Shown one piece after another: positions 55,080 to 63,230 of a stretch of DNA of 64,000 bases. The DNA comes from JAWPMT01 sp965229785 (lineage in GTDB: Bacteria; Bacteroidota; Bacteroidia; Cytophagales; Cyclobacteriaceae), in the NCBI GenBank assembly GCA_965229785.1, contig CBDDJS010000001.1:4774001-4838000 (forward strand), written 5' to 3'. How positions within the stretch are numbered: the first letter of the stretch is position 1; every line of letters begins with the position of its first letter. Under the pieces are notes generated by a model. The model searched no databases. It had not been told where the DNA came from and saw nothing but the letters and a program-made list of their open reading frames with translations. The position numbers were made by a program, and so were the translations under genes.

Positions 55080-55831
55080 AATTTGAAAATCAGGTCGTGA
55101 TCATAACTGGAGCTGGCTCAGGCATAGGAGCCGCCGCCGCTCTCCAATTTGGAGCAAATGGCGCTACGGTGATCGTTTCGGATATCAATGAAACAGAAGC
55201 CCAAAACACGGCGAATACTATCCTTGAAAAAGGTGGAAAAGCAGAAGTCGTCAAAACTGATGTCTCAAGCTTCAAACAAGTAGAGCAACTTGTAAAAAGC
55301 ACCGTAGAAAAGCATGGCAAACTGGACATATTAGTCAACAATGCCGGAATTGGCCCTCGTCAAATGCTGAAAGCGGGTGACCACACTTTAGAAGATTGGG
55401 ATCGGGTCATTGCCGTCAACCAAACAGGCGTCTTTTACGGCATGAAATGTGCCTTACAACAAATGGTCACACAAAGCAGTGGCAATATCATCAATGTGGC
55501 CTCATTGGCCGGACTGAAAGCATCAGGGAAAAACCTCTCCTATTCAGCCAGCAAATTTGCGGTGGTGGGTATGACCAAGTCAGCCGCATTGGAATATGCG
55601 AGGCAAAACATTCGTATCAATGCAGTTTGTCCCGGATATACGGAAACCAACTTATTGGGGCAATTATTTTCTAGTAAACCTGACATGGAACAACGCCTGT
55701 TGGCCTTTATGCCGATGGGTCGATTCGGAGAAGTCAAAGAAATTGCCAATGCCATTACGTGGCTGGCTTCTGATCAAAGCAGTTTCATCACCGGCCAAAC
55801 CATTACATTAGACGGAGGATCATCGCTTTGA
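55076..55831 (+). CDS. SDR-family oxidoreductase
   Basis: 251 residues. Classical SDR: TGAGSGIGAAAALQF, NNAGIGPRQ, Ser in NVASLAGLKASG, and YSASK. It is only moderately similar to the first SDR of the operon, so it is not a recent duplicate; the two probably oxidise or reduce different hydroxyl positions, which would suit a hydroxyacyl substrate. Coupled to the hydratase gene upstream by ATGA and close to the carboxyltransferase gene downstream. Confidence 0.9.
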   Translation: MKFENQVVIITGAGSGIGAAAALQFGANGATVIVSDINETEAQNTANTILEKGGKAEVVKTDVSSFKQVEQLVKSTVEKHGKLDILVNNAGIGPRQMLKAGDHTLEDWDRVIAVNQTGVFYGMKCALQQMVTQSSGNIINVASLAGLKASGKNLSYSASKFAVVGMTKSAALEYARQNIRINAVCPGYTETNLLGQLFSSKPDMEQRLLAFMPMGRFGEVKEIANAITWLASDQSSFITGQTITLDGGSSL

Positions 55832-55848
55832 GAAAGCCGGACGTAAAT

Positions 55849-57396
55849 ATGAGAGCCGACCTCCAGGTGCTTAATGAGCGGAAAGCCTTAACGGAAGATG
55901 CTAATCGCCCGGAAGCAGTAACCAAAAGACATGAAAAAGGACTCAGGACAGCTCGCGAAAATATTATGGACCTCTGTGACGAGGACACTTTTATAGAATA
56001 TGGCTCCTTAGCCATCGCTGCGCAGACGACAAGAAAATCAAGAAAAGAACTTCGGGAACAAACACCCGCTGACGGGCTTATCACGGGTATTGGCAGTGTT
56101 AATGGACAGGATTTCAATGCTGAAAAATCAAAATGTGTGGTCCTCTCCTACGATTATACCGTATTAGCGGGAACACAAGGGGCTTTTAATCACAAAAAGA
56201 CTGATCGGATGATGCAGGTCGCCAAAGCTTCCAAAAAACCAATCGTGTTTTTTGTCGAGGGTGGCGGTGGTCGTCCTGGGGATACAGATTTCTATCCCAT
56301 ATCAGTAGGAGGGCTGGACTTGAGTACTTTCAAAGCATATGCTGGTCTCAGCGGTAAAGTACCTCGCATTGCTGTTGTTTCTGGTTATTGCTTTGCTGGA
56401 AACGCTTCCATTGCCGGATGTTCCGATGTGATCATCGCTACGGAAAACACCTCCATTGGTATGGGTGGGCCTGCCATGATCGAAGGAGGAGGCCTGGGCG
56501 TTTTTCATCCAAAAGAAATAGGTCCCGCCAAAGATCAAGCGCTAAACGGAACCATTGACATCCTGGTCAAAGATGAGCAGAAAGCGGTGTTAGTAGCCAA
56601 AAAATACCTGGCCTATTTTCAGGGTGACCTGAAGGAATGGACCATAGGAGATCAACTTGGTCTCAGGGATTTGGTCCCGGAAAACCGAAAGTATGGGTAT
56701 GATGTCAATAAAGTAATTGACTTGCTCTCTGACGAAGGAGCCGTACTCGAACTGAGAAGTCACTTTGCCAGAAACGTGGTGACCGCCCTTACTCGTATCG
56801 AAGGAAAGCCTGTTGGGATCATTGCCAATAGTACACGGCATCTTGGCGGAGCGATAGATAGTGACGCTGCGGATAAGCTATCCCGATTCATGCAATTGTG
56901 TGATGCCTTTGGCCTCCCGATCCTTTCTCTATGTGACGCTCCCGGCTTCATGGTCGGACCGGAAGTTGAGAAAACGGCCATGGTTCGTCATGCCAACCGG
57001 CTTTTTGTAACTGCAGCCGCGATACAGGTCCCAATTTTCACCGTAGTGCTTCGAAAAGCTTATGGCCTAGGTGCCATGGCAATGGCCGGAGGAAGTCTAT
57101 GGGAATCGTTCTTTACGGTTTCCTGGCCATCCGGCGAATTTGGTGCCATGGGCCTTGAAGGGGCCGTCAAATTAGGATTCAAGAAAGAGTTAGCCGCCTG
57201 TTCTACGGATAAGGAAAAGGACGCTCTTTTTGAAAAACTGGTCAAAGAAGCTTATGCCAAAGGCAGAGCCATCAATGCTGCGCCCATGTTGGAATTTGAT
57301 GAAGTAATCGATCCTGCCGATACTCGAAAATGGCTGATCGCCGGTCTGAATACGGCAGAAATCAGGAAATCCGAACGAATGATAGATAGTTGGTAA
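55849..57396 (+). CDS. Acyl-CoA carboxylase beta subunit (carboxyltransferase)
   Basis: 515 residues from ATG at 55849; a TTG at 55828 overlapping the previous stop (TTGA) is the alternative. Two crotonase-like carboxyltransferase halves: the N-terminal VVLSYDYTVLAGTQGAFNHKK and SGYCFAGNASIAGCSDVIIA with GMGGPAMIEGGG, the C-terminal PVGIIANSTRHLGGAIDSDA and CDAPGFMVG. This is a biotin-dependent carboxyltransferase of the AccD/PccB/LiuB/AtuC type. No biotin carboxylase/carrier subunit gene is present in the window, so it must borrow one or act otherwise, for example as a decarboxylase-like or hydrolase-like variant. Confidence 0.88.
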   Translation: MRADLQVLNERKALTEDANRPEAVTKRHEKGLRTARENIMDLCDEDTFIEYGSLAIAAQTTRKSRKELREQTPADGLITGIGSVNGQDFNAEKSKCVVLSYDYTVLAGTQGAFNHKKTDRMMQVAKASKKPIVFFVEGGGGRPGDTDFYPISVGGLDLSTFKAYAGLSGKVPRIAVVSGYCFAGNASIAGCSDVIIATENTSIGMGGPAMIEGGGLGVFHPKEIGPAKDQALNGTIDILVKDEQKAVLVAKKYLAYFQGDLKEWTIGDQLGLRDLVPENRKYGYDVNKVIDLLSDEGAVLELRSHFARNVVTALTRIEGKPVGIIANSTRHLGGAIDSDAADKLSRFMQLCDAFGLPILSLCDAPGFMVGPEVEKTAMVRHANRLFVTAAAIQVPIFTVVLRKAYGLGAMAMAGGSLWESFFTVSWPSGEFGAMGLEGAVKLGFKKELAACSTDKEKDALFEKLVKEAYAKGRAINAAPMLEFDEVIDPADTRKWLIAGLNTAEIRKSERMIDSW

Positions 57397-58167
57397 ATGA
57401 ATACACTGAAAATAAATAAAAAAGGCAATTACGTTGTGGTTGAACTGGCCAGAGGGAAGGTAAACGCCATCAACGCAGAGATGGTCGCCGAAATAAGAAC
57501 GCTGTTCAAGGATCTGGATCAGAACGATACCGTAGGCGGGGTAGTCCTCACGGGTAGTCCCAAGATCTTCTCGGCAGGCCTGGATCTGATTGAATTGATG
57601 GGTTATAATGAAGAACAGATCGAAAGCTTTTTAAGGGACTTTGGTTTGATGCACGTAGAGCTCAGTCGATTTTCTAAGCCATTCGTCTGTGCACTGACAG
57701 GATTCAGCCCCGCCGGAGGCACAGTCATCGCCATTACCGCCGATTATCGTGTCATGGCTGATGACCCGAAATTCTCATTGGGGCTCAACGAAATGCAAGT
57801 AAACGTCCAAATCACCCGCAACCTCACAGAAGCATACTCCTTCTGGCTTGGTAGAAGTTTGGCTAACCAATTTATCCTGGATGGCAAATTGCTGAACCCT
57901 CAGGAAGCCCATGAGTTCCATTTAGTAGAAGAAATCTGCCCACAAAGTGAAGTATTGGTGCAAGCTGAAGCTAAAATGCAACAGTATTTGAAGGCCGATC
58001 CAGATATATTCCAATACACCAAAAAAGCCTTGCGACAACCCTGGTTCGATGCGCAAAACCTGGAGGGAGAAGAAGACCTCAGACAGGCTTTGAAAATTTG
58101 GTGGAAGCCCGAAGTAAGACAAAGAATAACCGCTCTCATTGAGAGCTTTAGCAGTAAAAAGAAATGA
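57397..58167 (+). CDS. Enoyl-CoA isomerase-like crotonase
   Basis: 256 residues, starting one base after the previous stop codon. Crotonase fold with SPKIFSAGLDLIELMGY and LTGFSPAGGTVIAITADYRVMADDP then FSLGLNEMQVNV. The SPAGG and GLNE segments are typical of delta3,delta2-enoyl-CoA isomerases (ECI1/DCI) rather than hydratases, so it probably shifts double bonds of unsaturated acyl-CoA. Overlaps the next gene by 4 bp (ATGA). Confidence 0.88.
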   Translation: MNTLKINKKGNYVVVELARGKVNAINAEMVAEIRTLFKDLDQNDTVGGVVLTGSPKIFSAGLDLIELMGYNEEQIESFLRDFGLMHVELSRFSKPFVCALTGFSPAGGTVIAITADYRVMADDPKFSLGLNEMQVNVQITRNLTEAYSFWLGRSLANQFILDGKLLNPQEAHEFHLVEEICPQSEVLVQAEAKMQQYLKADPDIFQYTKKALRQPWFDAQNLEGEEDLRQALKIWWKPEVRQRITALIESFSSKKK

Positions 58168-59171
58168 TCAATAAGCAGCAAATCTTAGTAAAACGTCCTT
58201 TAGGACTGCCTGAAGCAGATACCTGGGAATTGAAAGAAACAGAAACCCCTGCATTGGCAGAAGGCGAAGTACTCATCAAAAACCATTTCATTTCCCTGGA
58301 TCCTGCAATGCGGGGGTGGATGAACGATGCCAAAAGTTACATTCCGCCGGTGAGCATTGGAGAAGTAATGAGAGCCGGCTCTATTGGTGAAGTCATAGAA
58401 GCCAATAACCATCCTAAATACAAAGTGGGCGACACGTTGGCAGGATGGGGTGGTGTACAACAATATACCGTGACTAATGGAGAAGGTTTTTATCCAGTTG
58501 ATCCAAGTCTGGCGCCCTTACCCACTTACATCGGTACCCTGGGTATGCCAGGAATGACCGCTTATTTTGGCATCCTGCAAGTAGGGAAGATCAAAGAGGG
58601 TGAAGTAGTTGTCGTATCTGGTGCAGCGGGTGCTGTCGGTGCCGCTGTTGGACAAATTGCCAAGATCAAGGGTTGTTATGTTGTAGGGATCGCTGGTGGA
58701 CCTGACAAATGCAAGTATATCACTGATGAATTGGGGTTTGATGCAGCGATCGATTATAAAAATGAAAACCTGCGAGACCGATTGAAGGAAACTTGCCCAA
58801 AAGGCGTAGACGTGTACTTCGATAATGTAGGGGGTGAAATGCTGGATATTTTATTAACTCGGATTAGAAGAAAAGCAAGGATCGTGATTTGTGGTGCGAT
58901 CTCACAATACAACAATAAAACGGAGATCAAAGGCCCGAGCAATTATCTATCCCTGTTGGTTAACCGTGCTACCATGGAAGGAATGGTCGTAATGGACTAT
59001 GCGAGTCAGTACAAAGAAGCCGCCATGGAAATGGGCATGTGGATGATGCAGGGCAAGCTGAAAGCCAAAGAAGATGTGTACGATGGCATTGAAAACTTTC
59101 ACGATACTTTCTTAAGGTTATTCTCGGGAGAGAAACTGGGTAAATTGATTTTGAAAGTCAAAGAAGACTGA
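58164..59171 (+). CDS. NADP-dependent MDR oxidoreductase (CurA/prostaglandin-reductase-like)
   Basis: 335 residues. Zinc-free medium-chain reductase: N-terminal ALAEGEVLIKNHFISLDPAMRGWM, then the nucleotide site VVSGAAGAVGAAVGQIAKIKG and VDVYFDNVGGEMLD. Members of this branch reduce alpha,beta-unsaturated ketones or related alkenals with NADPH. It is the last gene of the ten-gene operon and is followed 24 bp on by a hairpin terminator. Here it may remove a reactive enone intermediate or by-product. Confidence 0.91.
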   Translation: MINKQQILVKRPLGLPEADTWELKETETPALAEGEVLIKNHFISLDPAMRGWMNDAKSYIPPVSIGEVMRAGSIGEVIEANNHPKYKVGDTLAGWGGVQQYTVTNGEGFYPVDPSLAPLPTYIGTLGMPGMTAYFGILQVGKIKEGEVVVVSGAAGAVGAAVGQIAKIKGCYVVGIAGGPDKCKYITDELGFDAAIDYKNENLRDRLKETCPKGVDVYFDNVGGEMLDILLTRIRRKARIVICGAISQYNNKTEIKGPSNYLSLLVNRATMEGMVVMDYASQYKEAAMEMGMWMMQGKLKAKEDVYDGIENFHDTFLRLFSGEKLGKLILKVKED

Positions 59172-59195
59172 TCAACACTATAAAATTTGAAACGG

Positions 59196-59254
59196 AGAGC
59201 GTTAGGGCACATTCGATAACTCCAATCATGATAAGCTAAACGCTCTTTTGTTTT
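59196..59254 (+). terminator. Terminator of the acyl-CoA operon
   Basis: AGAGCGTT (59196-59203) pairs perfectly with AACGCTCT (59239-59246), followed by TTTGTTTT. The loop of 35 bases is long, but it lies 24 bp after the last gene of the operon. Confidence 0.68.
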
Positions 59255-59404
59255 CGATAGTCCTTCCCCCATCCCTGAGTCAATTTTGATCCCTCCTCAA
59301 TTTATCGTGGATCCAGCTCTTTTATTTCTTGATCAACCAGCTCTTCTTTCTTTTCGCCCGGGAATTGTTACATTCGTACAACGAAATGCTAATTCGAAAC
59401 AATC

Positions 59405-60868
59405 ATGAAACTTCTAAACAAATCATTACTATTAGTTGTACTATCGATCATTACTATCACAGCTTGTCGGAAATCAGATAATGAAGTCATTGGCACCGGA
59501 AGTCTGCAATTATCTTTAACCACCATTGCCACCGAAAATGGTGGACGCATAGAAGAAGGTGATCCCGCCAAAGTGGTTGTTTCAATTAATGATGCTGACG
59601 GGGAAGTGGTCCTCAACAGTGAAGAACTAACCATCACTCAATTCAATGATGCTTTCCTTTTAGACCCTATAGTTCTTGAAATAGGGACCTATAACATTGA
59701 AGAATTCCTTGTACTCAATGAAAGTGATGAGGTCATCTACGCTACGCCACTTGAAGATGCTACATTGGCCTCACTGGTAGAAAACCCACTTCCTGTAAGC
59801 TTTACCATTACTGCAGATGCAGTTTCCAGTCTTTCGCTTGAAGTGATCAGCACCGAAAACGTCGATCCGGAAGACCTGGGATACACTTCCCTGTCCTTCG
59901 AAATTGCACCAACAAAAAATATCCTTTTAAGTGTTCAGGCCTTAAACAGTGATTCCACCGCTTACATCTTTACCAATTCGGAATTGACCGTATTCGGTGA
60001 TGGAGATTCTCTTTACTCTCGATCTCTGGGAGATTCTATCAATTTGGTTCGTTTAAGAACAGATTATGATGAGGTCACCTTAAACGTTACTTTTAATGAA
60101 ACCCACACAAAAACCGCGACCTTAACTTCAGACTCAGTTGATTATCACACCACAACACCTTTGACCATTACATTTGGTTCCGCTGCCTGTACCACAACAG
60201 AACCTTCCACCATAGATCAAAATGTGTTTGCTCGTTATAGCTTCAGCGGAGATGCCGATGACGAAAGCGGCAACGGGTTAAATGGTGTTCTAGGTGATGG
60301 TTTTGGAGGAAGTGAACCGACACTCACTTCAGATCGAACAGGGCAAATCAACAGTGCATATTCATTTAACGGAGATAGCTATATCGATTTAAGTGAATCT
60401 TCTCAATTCAACATGCGAAACCACAGTAACTTCAGTATTTCTCTATGGTTGAAACAGACTGATCCGAATGATAGCGAGGTACAATATATTGTCGGTAAAT
60501 ACAATTCCGCTAGCGATAACCGCCACTGGCTGATCCGCTCAAAAGAAGGACAATTAATTTTCAGTGCTCATGATCAGGGGACCAGTACACGAAATGAAAT
60601 AGCTACTACAGTCGATGCTGACTGGCAAAACATCATCGTCACTTTTGATGGTACCAATTACGAAATGTATAAAAATGGTACATCTGTTGGTTCGGTAGCG
60701 AATACCATCACCTTCAAATCTTCCTCCCCAACTACCAAATGTGTAGTAGGCGCAGCACATCATTCGGATCGACTTTTCGATCGAAATTTCACAGGGAAGG
60801 TTGACGATTTAAGGTTTTATAGCCGGGCGATCACTGCCGATGAAATCGCTTACCTTAGCTGTCATTAA
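59405..60868 (+). CDS. LamG-domain lipoprotein
   Basis: 487 residues. Lipoprotein signal with Cys21 (SIITITAC). Residues 30-265 are beta-rich and Ig-like, without a known family. Residues about 280-487 form a LamG/concanavalin-like jelly-roll: ARYSFSGDADDESGNGLNG, SFNGDSYIDLS, FSISLWLKQTD and GKVDDLRFYSRAITADEI. LamG domains usually bind sugars. No enzyme motif and no type 9 secretion tail, so the protein is probably anchored in the envelope by its lipid. Stands alone. Confidence 0.85.
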   Translation: MKLLNKSLLLVVLSIITITACRKSDNEVIGTGSLQLSLTTIATENGGRIEEGDPAKVVVSINDADGEVVLNSEELTITQFNDAFLLDPIVLEIGTYNIEEFLVLNESDEVIYATPLEDATLASLVENPLPVSFTITADAVSSLSLEVISTENVDPEDLGYTSLSFEIAPTKNILLSVQALNSDSTAYIFTNSELTVFGDGDSLYSRSLGDSINLVRLRTDYDEVTLNVTFNETHTKTATLTSDSVDYHTTTPLTITFGSAACTTTEPSTIDQNVFARYSFSGDADDESGNGLNGVLGDGFGGSEPTLTSDRTGQINSAYSFNGDSYIDLSESSQFNMRNHSNFSISLWLKQTDPNDSEVQYIVGKYNSASDNRHWLIRSKEGQLIFSAHDQGTSTRNEIATTVDADWQNIIVTFDGTNYEMYKNGTSVGSVANTITFKSSSPTTKCVVGAAHHSDRLFDRNFTGKVDDLRFYSRAITADEIAYLSCH

Positions 60869-60897
60869 AAACGCTACGTTCTACATAAAAGACATTA

Positions 60898-60922
60898 AGG
60901 AACTTACTTTTGGAAAGTTCCT
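60898..60922. terminator. Hairpin after the LamG lipoprotein gene
   Basis: AGGAACTT and AAGTTCCT are perfect 8-bp arms with a nine-base loop, 29 bp after the stop. The following T tract is weak (CTTATC), so termination strength is uncertain. It may serve the convergent gene too. Confidence 0.5.
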
Positions 60923-61038
60923 CTTATCGGAATACATCGTTCTGCTAAGAACTATGTTTACACTTAAAACAGCTTTAGAATTTGATCAATACCCGGGCAG
61001 ATGATAGCCTGGTATTCGTCGGGGCTGGTTTGTTTGCT

Positions 61039-62202
61039 TTAATCTTTTAACAAACTCCTGGCAATGACTAGTTTCTGAATTTCAGAAGTTCCTTCGCCAA
61101 TGGTACAAAGTTTCGAATCGCGGTAGTACTTCTCAACCGGATAGTCCTTGGTGTAGCCATATCCTCCAAATACCTGCACGGCTTCATTGGCCACGGAAAC
61201 AGCTGTCTCAGAAGCATAAAGCTTGGCAATAGCACCGGCATGGTTGATATCTCCCTTACCTGTATTCTTAATTTCCGCTGCTTGATACGTTAATAGTTTT
61301 GAGGCTTCTACTGCAGTAGCCATTTCAGCTAATTTGAAAGAAATGCCCTGGAATTTGCTGATGGATTGACCGAATTGTTCTCGTTCTTTCGAGTAAGCAA
61401 CTGCGGCATCCAATGCTCCTTCCGCAATACCACAACTTAACGCAGCGATAGAAACCCGGCCGCCATCCAGCACCTTCAGTGCTTGTACGAAACCATCGCC
61501 TACCTCACCAATCAAATTATCCGCCGGGATTCGGCAATCTTCAAAGATCATTTCTGAAGTCTCTGAAGCGCGCATACCCAGTTTATTTTCTTTTCTGCCA
61601 CCTCTGAATCCTGGTGTACCTCTTTCTACAATGAAGGCCGAAGCATTTCTTTTGGTATTAGGCTCACCTGTTCGAGCTACTACGACCGCCACGTCACCTG
61701 AGCCCCCATGGGTAATGAAATTCTTAGCTCCATTGATCACCCACTCATCTCCATCCAGCACAGCGGTGGTTTTCATGTTGCCCGCATCTGAACCGGTATT
61801 AGGCTCTGTTAACCCCCAGGCGCCAATCCATTCACCGGAGGCCAATTTCGGCAGATAAGTATGCTTCTGTTGCTCATTCGCATGATAGAAGATGTGCCCG
61901 GTACATAAAGAATTGTGTGCTGCTACCGATAACCCAATAGAAGGATCTGCTTTTCCTAATTCGATGATAGCCGTCGCATACTCATGATAACCGAAACCAC
62001 TACCACCATATAGTTCCGGAACAAAAATCCCCATCAGTCCAAGTTCACCCATTTTCCCAAACAGATCCGTTGGAAAATGTTGCGCTTCGTCCCATTCCAT
62101 CTTGTAAGGTTCGATCTCTTTTGCCGCAAAGTCCCGGATCATTTCCTGGATCATCGTCTTGTTCTCTTCAACTGCAGCTGGGTTCACTTCTGTCGTAACC
62201 AT
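61039..62202 (-). CDS. Acyl-CoA dehydrogenase
   Basis: 387 residues. Standard short/medium-chain type: WGLTEPNTGSDAGNMKTTAV, INGAKNFITHG, GGRVSIAALSCGIAEGALD and QVFGGYGYTKDYPVEKYYRDSKLCTIGEGTSEIQ. The ECQ-like EGTSEIQ near the C-terminus is that of ordinary isovaleryl/butyryl-type dehydrogenases, unlike the ACAD10/11-type enzyme of the operon. Probably beta-oxidation or branched-chain amino acid degradation. Transcribed alone from the -7 element at 62228-62235. Confidence 0.93.
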   Translation of the reverse strand: MVTTEVNPAAVEENKTMIQEMIRDFAAKEIEPYKMEWDEAQHFPTDLFGKMGELGLMGIFVPELYGGSGFGYHEYATAIIELGKADPSIGLSVAAHNSLCTGHIFYHANEQQKHTYLPKLASGEWIGAWGLTEPNTGSDAGNMKTTAVLDGDEWVINGAKNFITHGGSGDVAVVVARTGEPNTKRNASAFIVERGTPGFRGGRKENKLGMRASETSEMIFEDCRIPADNLIGEVGDGFVQALKVLDGGRVSIAALSCGIAEGALDAAVAYSKEREQFGQSISKFQGISFKLAEMATAVEASKLLTYQAAEIKNTGKGDINHAGAIAKLYASETAVSVANEAVQVFGGYGYTKDYPVEKYYRDSKLCTIGEGTSEIQKLVIARSLLKD

Positions 62203-62227
62203 AAGGGGTGAATTTTTTGGGTTAGAA

Positions 62228-62235
62228 CAAATATA
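62228..62235 (-). promoter_or_regulatory. -7 element of the acyl-CoA dehydrogenase gene
   Basis: TATATTTG on the minus strand matches TAnnTTTG, 25 bp before the ATG at 62202. No -33 TTG at the usual spacing was found. Confidence 0.45.
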
Positions 62236-62305
62236 ATTCTTTATACCATTAAAATGTTCTTATAATCTTTCAAATTCATAACATGACAATCGATTACCAA
62301 AAAAT

Positions 62306-63109
62306 TTAATTTGGCGTTTCATTAATTGTCCAGTCGTAATCCATATAACCAATATCAGCATCTTCTAATATTTTTTGCGCTGCATATTGATTCAAGAATT
62401 CTCTTAAAGAGCCATCTTTTGTAAAGTCCCCGCTAAACCACTGAAAAATCTTTGACACTTCAGCCTTGTCTGCTGTGATCTGATTTCGGGTAGGATCATT
62501 GAGGAATTCAATTGCCTGTTCCTGCAATTGTTGCTCCAGTTTAGAACCCAAATAAGCTTCTTTTCGCAACTTCGGGCAAGACATAGAGGCACAATTAATA
62601 GCAAAATGAATTCTGGGCTCCTTAAATATCTTACGTAAAATGTTATGCTCAATGTTGTTCAAATCATATTTTTCTCCTGCTATTTCGATGAATTTGATGT
62701 CCCACGGGGTATTGACGAAGGGTACCTGCAGGTTTGCCCCTATGTCTTTAATGCTCTCCACGGGATAATGATCTAAAATCAACGCTATGGTGAAGCCATT
62801 GTAGAGGTTGATCCAGTAAGCCAGTTTTTCTGCCTCTGTCCAGTGCTGATCATTGGGAGGGTTGGCCGTAAGCAAAGTGAGGTATTGATCTAATTGTTCC
62901 CGGTCCTCTGCAAAACCTGCATAAGAAACAAGACCCGATTTATCCACATGCTTTTTGAGCAATATATCAAAAAGCTCATGTGAGACCGGCTGAGTATTAG
63001 CTTGTTGCGGATCGAGGGCACTACATCCTTTCAATAAAAGAGCCGCCAGCGCCAAAAAAAGAAGTGGTTGAGTGGGCAAGTATTTTGTTGGATTTTGGAT
63101 AGAAGCCAT
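62306..63109 (-). CDS. DUF547 domain lipoprotein
   Basis: 267 residues from ATG at 63109; an upstream ATG at 63139 gives a poorer signal. Lipobox LLKGC with Cys29. The DUF547 domain spans about 85-220, with EKLAYWINLYNGFTIALIL, INNIEH-like NLNNIEHNILR and IHFAINCASMSCPKLR. The family is structurally papain-like/transglutaminase-like, with the Cys of NCASMSCP and a nearby His as candidate catalytic residues, but no reaction is established. Divergent from the antiporter gene. Confidence 0.88.
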   Translation of the reverse strand: MASIQNPTKYLPTQPLLFLALAALLLKGCSALDPQQANTQPVSHELFDILLKKHVDKSGLVSYAGFAEDREQLDQYLTLLTANPPNDQHWTEAEKLAYWINLYNGFTIALILDHYPVESIKDIGANLQVPFVNTPWDIKFIEIAGEKYDLNNIEHNILRKIFKEPRIHFAINCASMSCPKLRKEAYLGSKLEQQLQEQAIEFLNDPTRNQITADKAEVSKIFQWFSGDFTKDGSLREFLNQYAAQKILEDADIGYMDYDWTINETPN

Positions 63110-63177
63110 TATTTTACGAGTTGCGAAGTGCGGGAACAAACCTTTTTGACACCTGAATCAATAACGTTAGTGTGTCC

Positions 63178-63203
63178 AATTAGGTCTTGCAATGAACCTA
63201 ATT
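63178..63203. promoter_or_regulatory. Inverted repeat before the antiporter gene
   Basis: AATTAGGT (63178-63185) and ACCTAATT (63196-63203) are exact reverse complements with ten bases between, 27 bp before the ATG at 63231 and in the divergent gap to the DUF547 gene. It may be an operator; an in-frame ATG at 63192 lies inside it, which makes the later start more likely. Confidence 0.4.
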
Positions 63204-63230
63204 TGTTATCCAAGTGACACAGTGAAAGCT

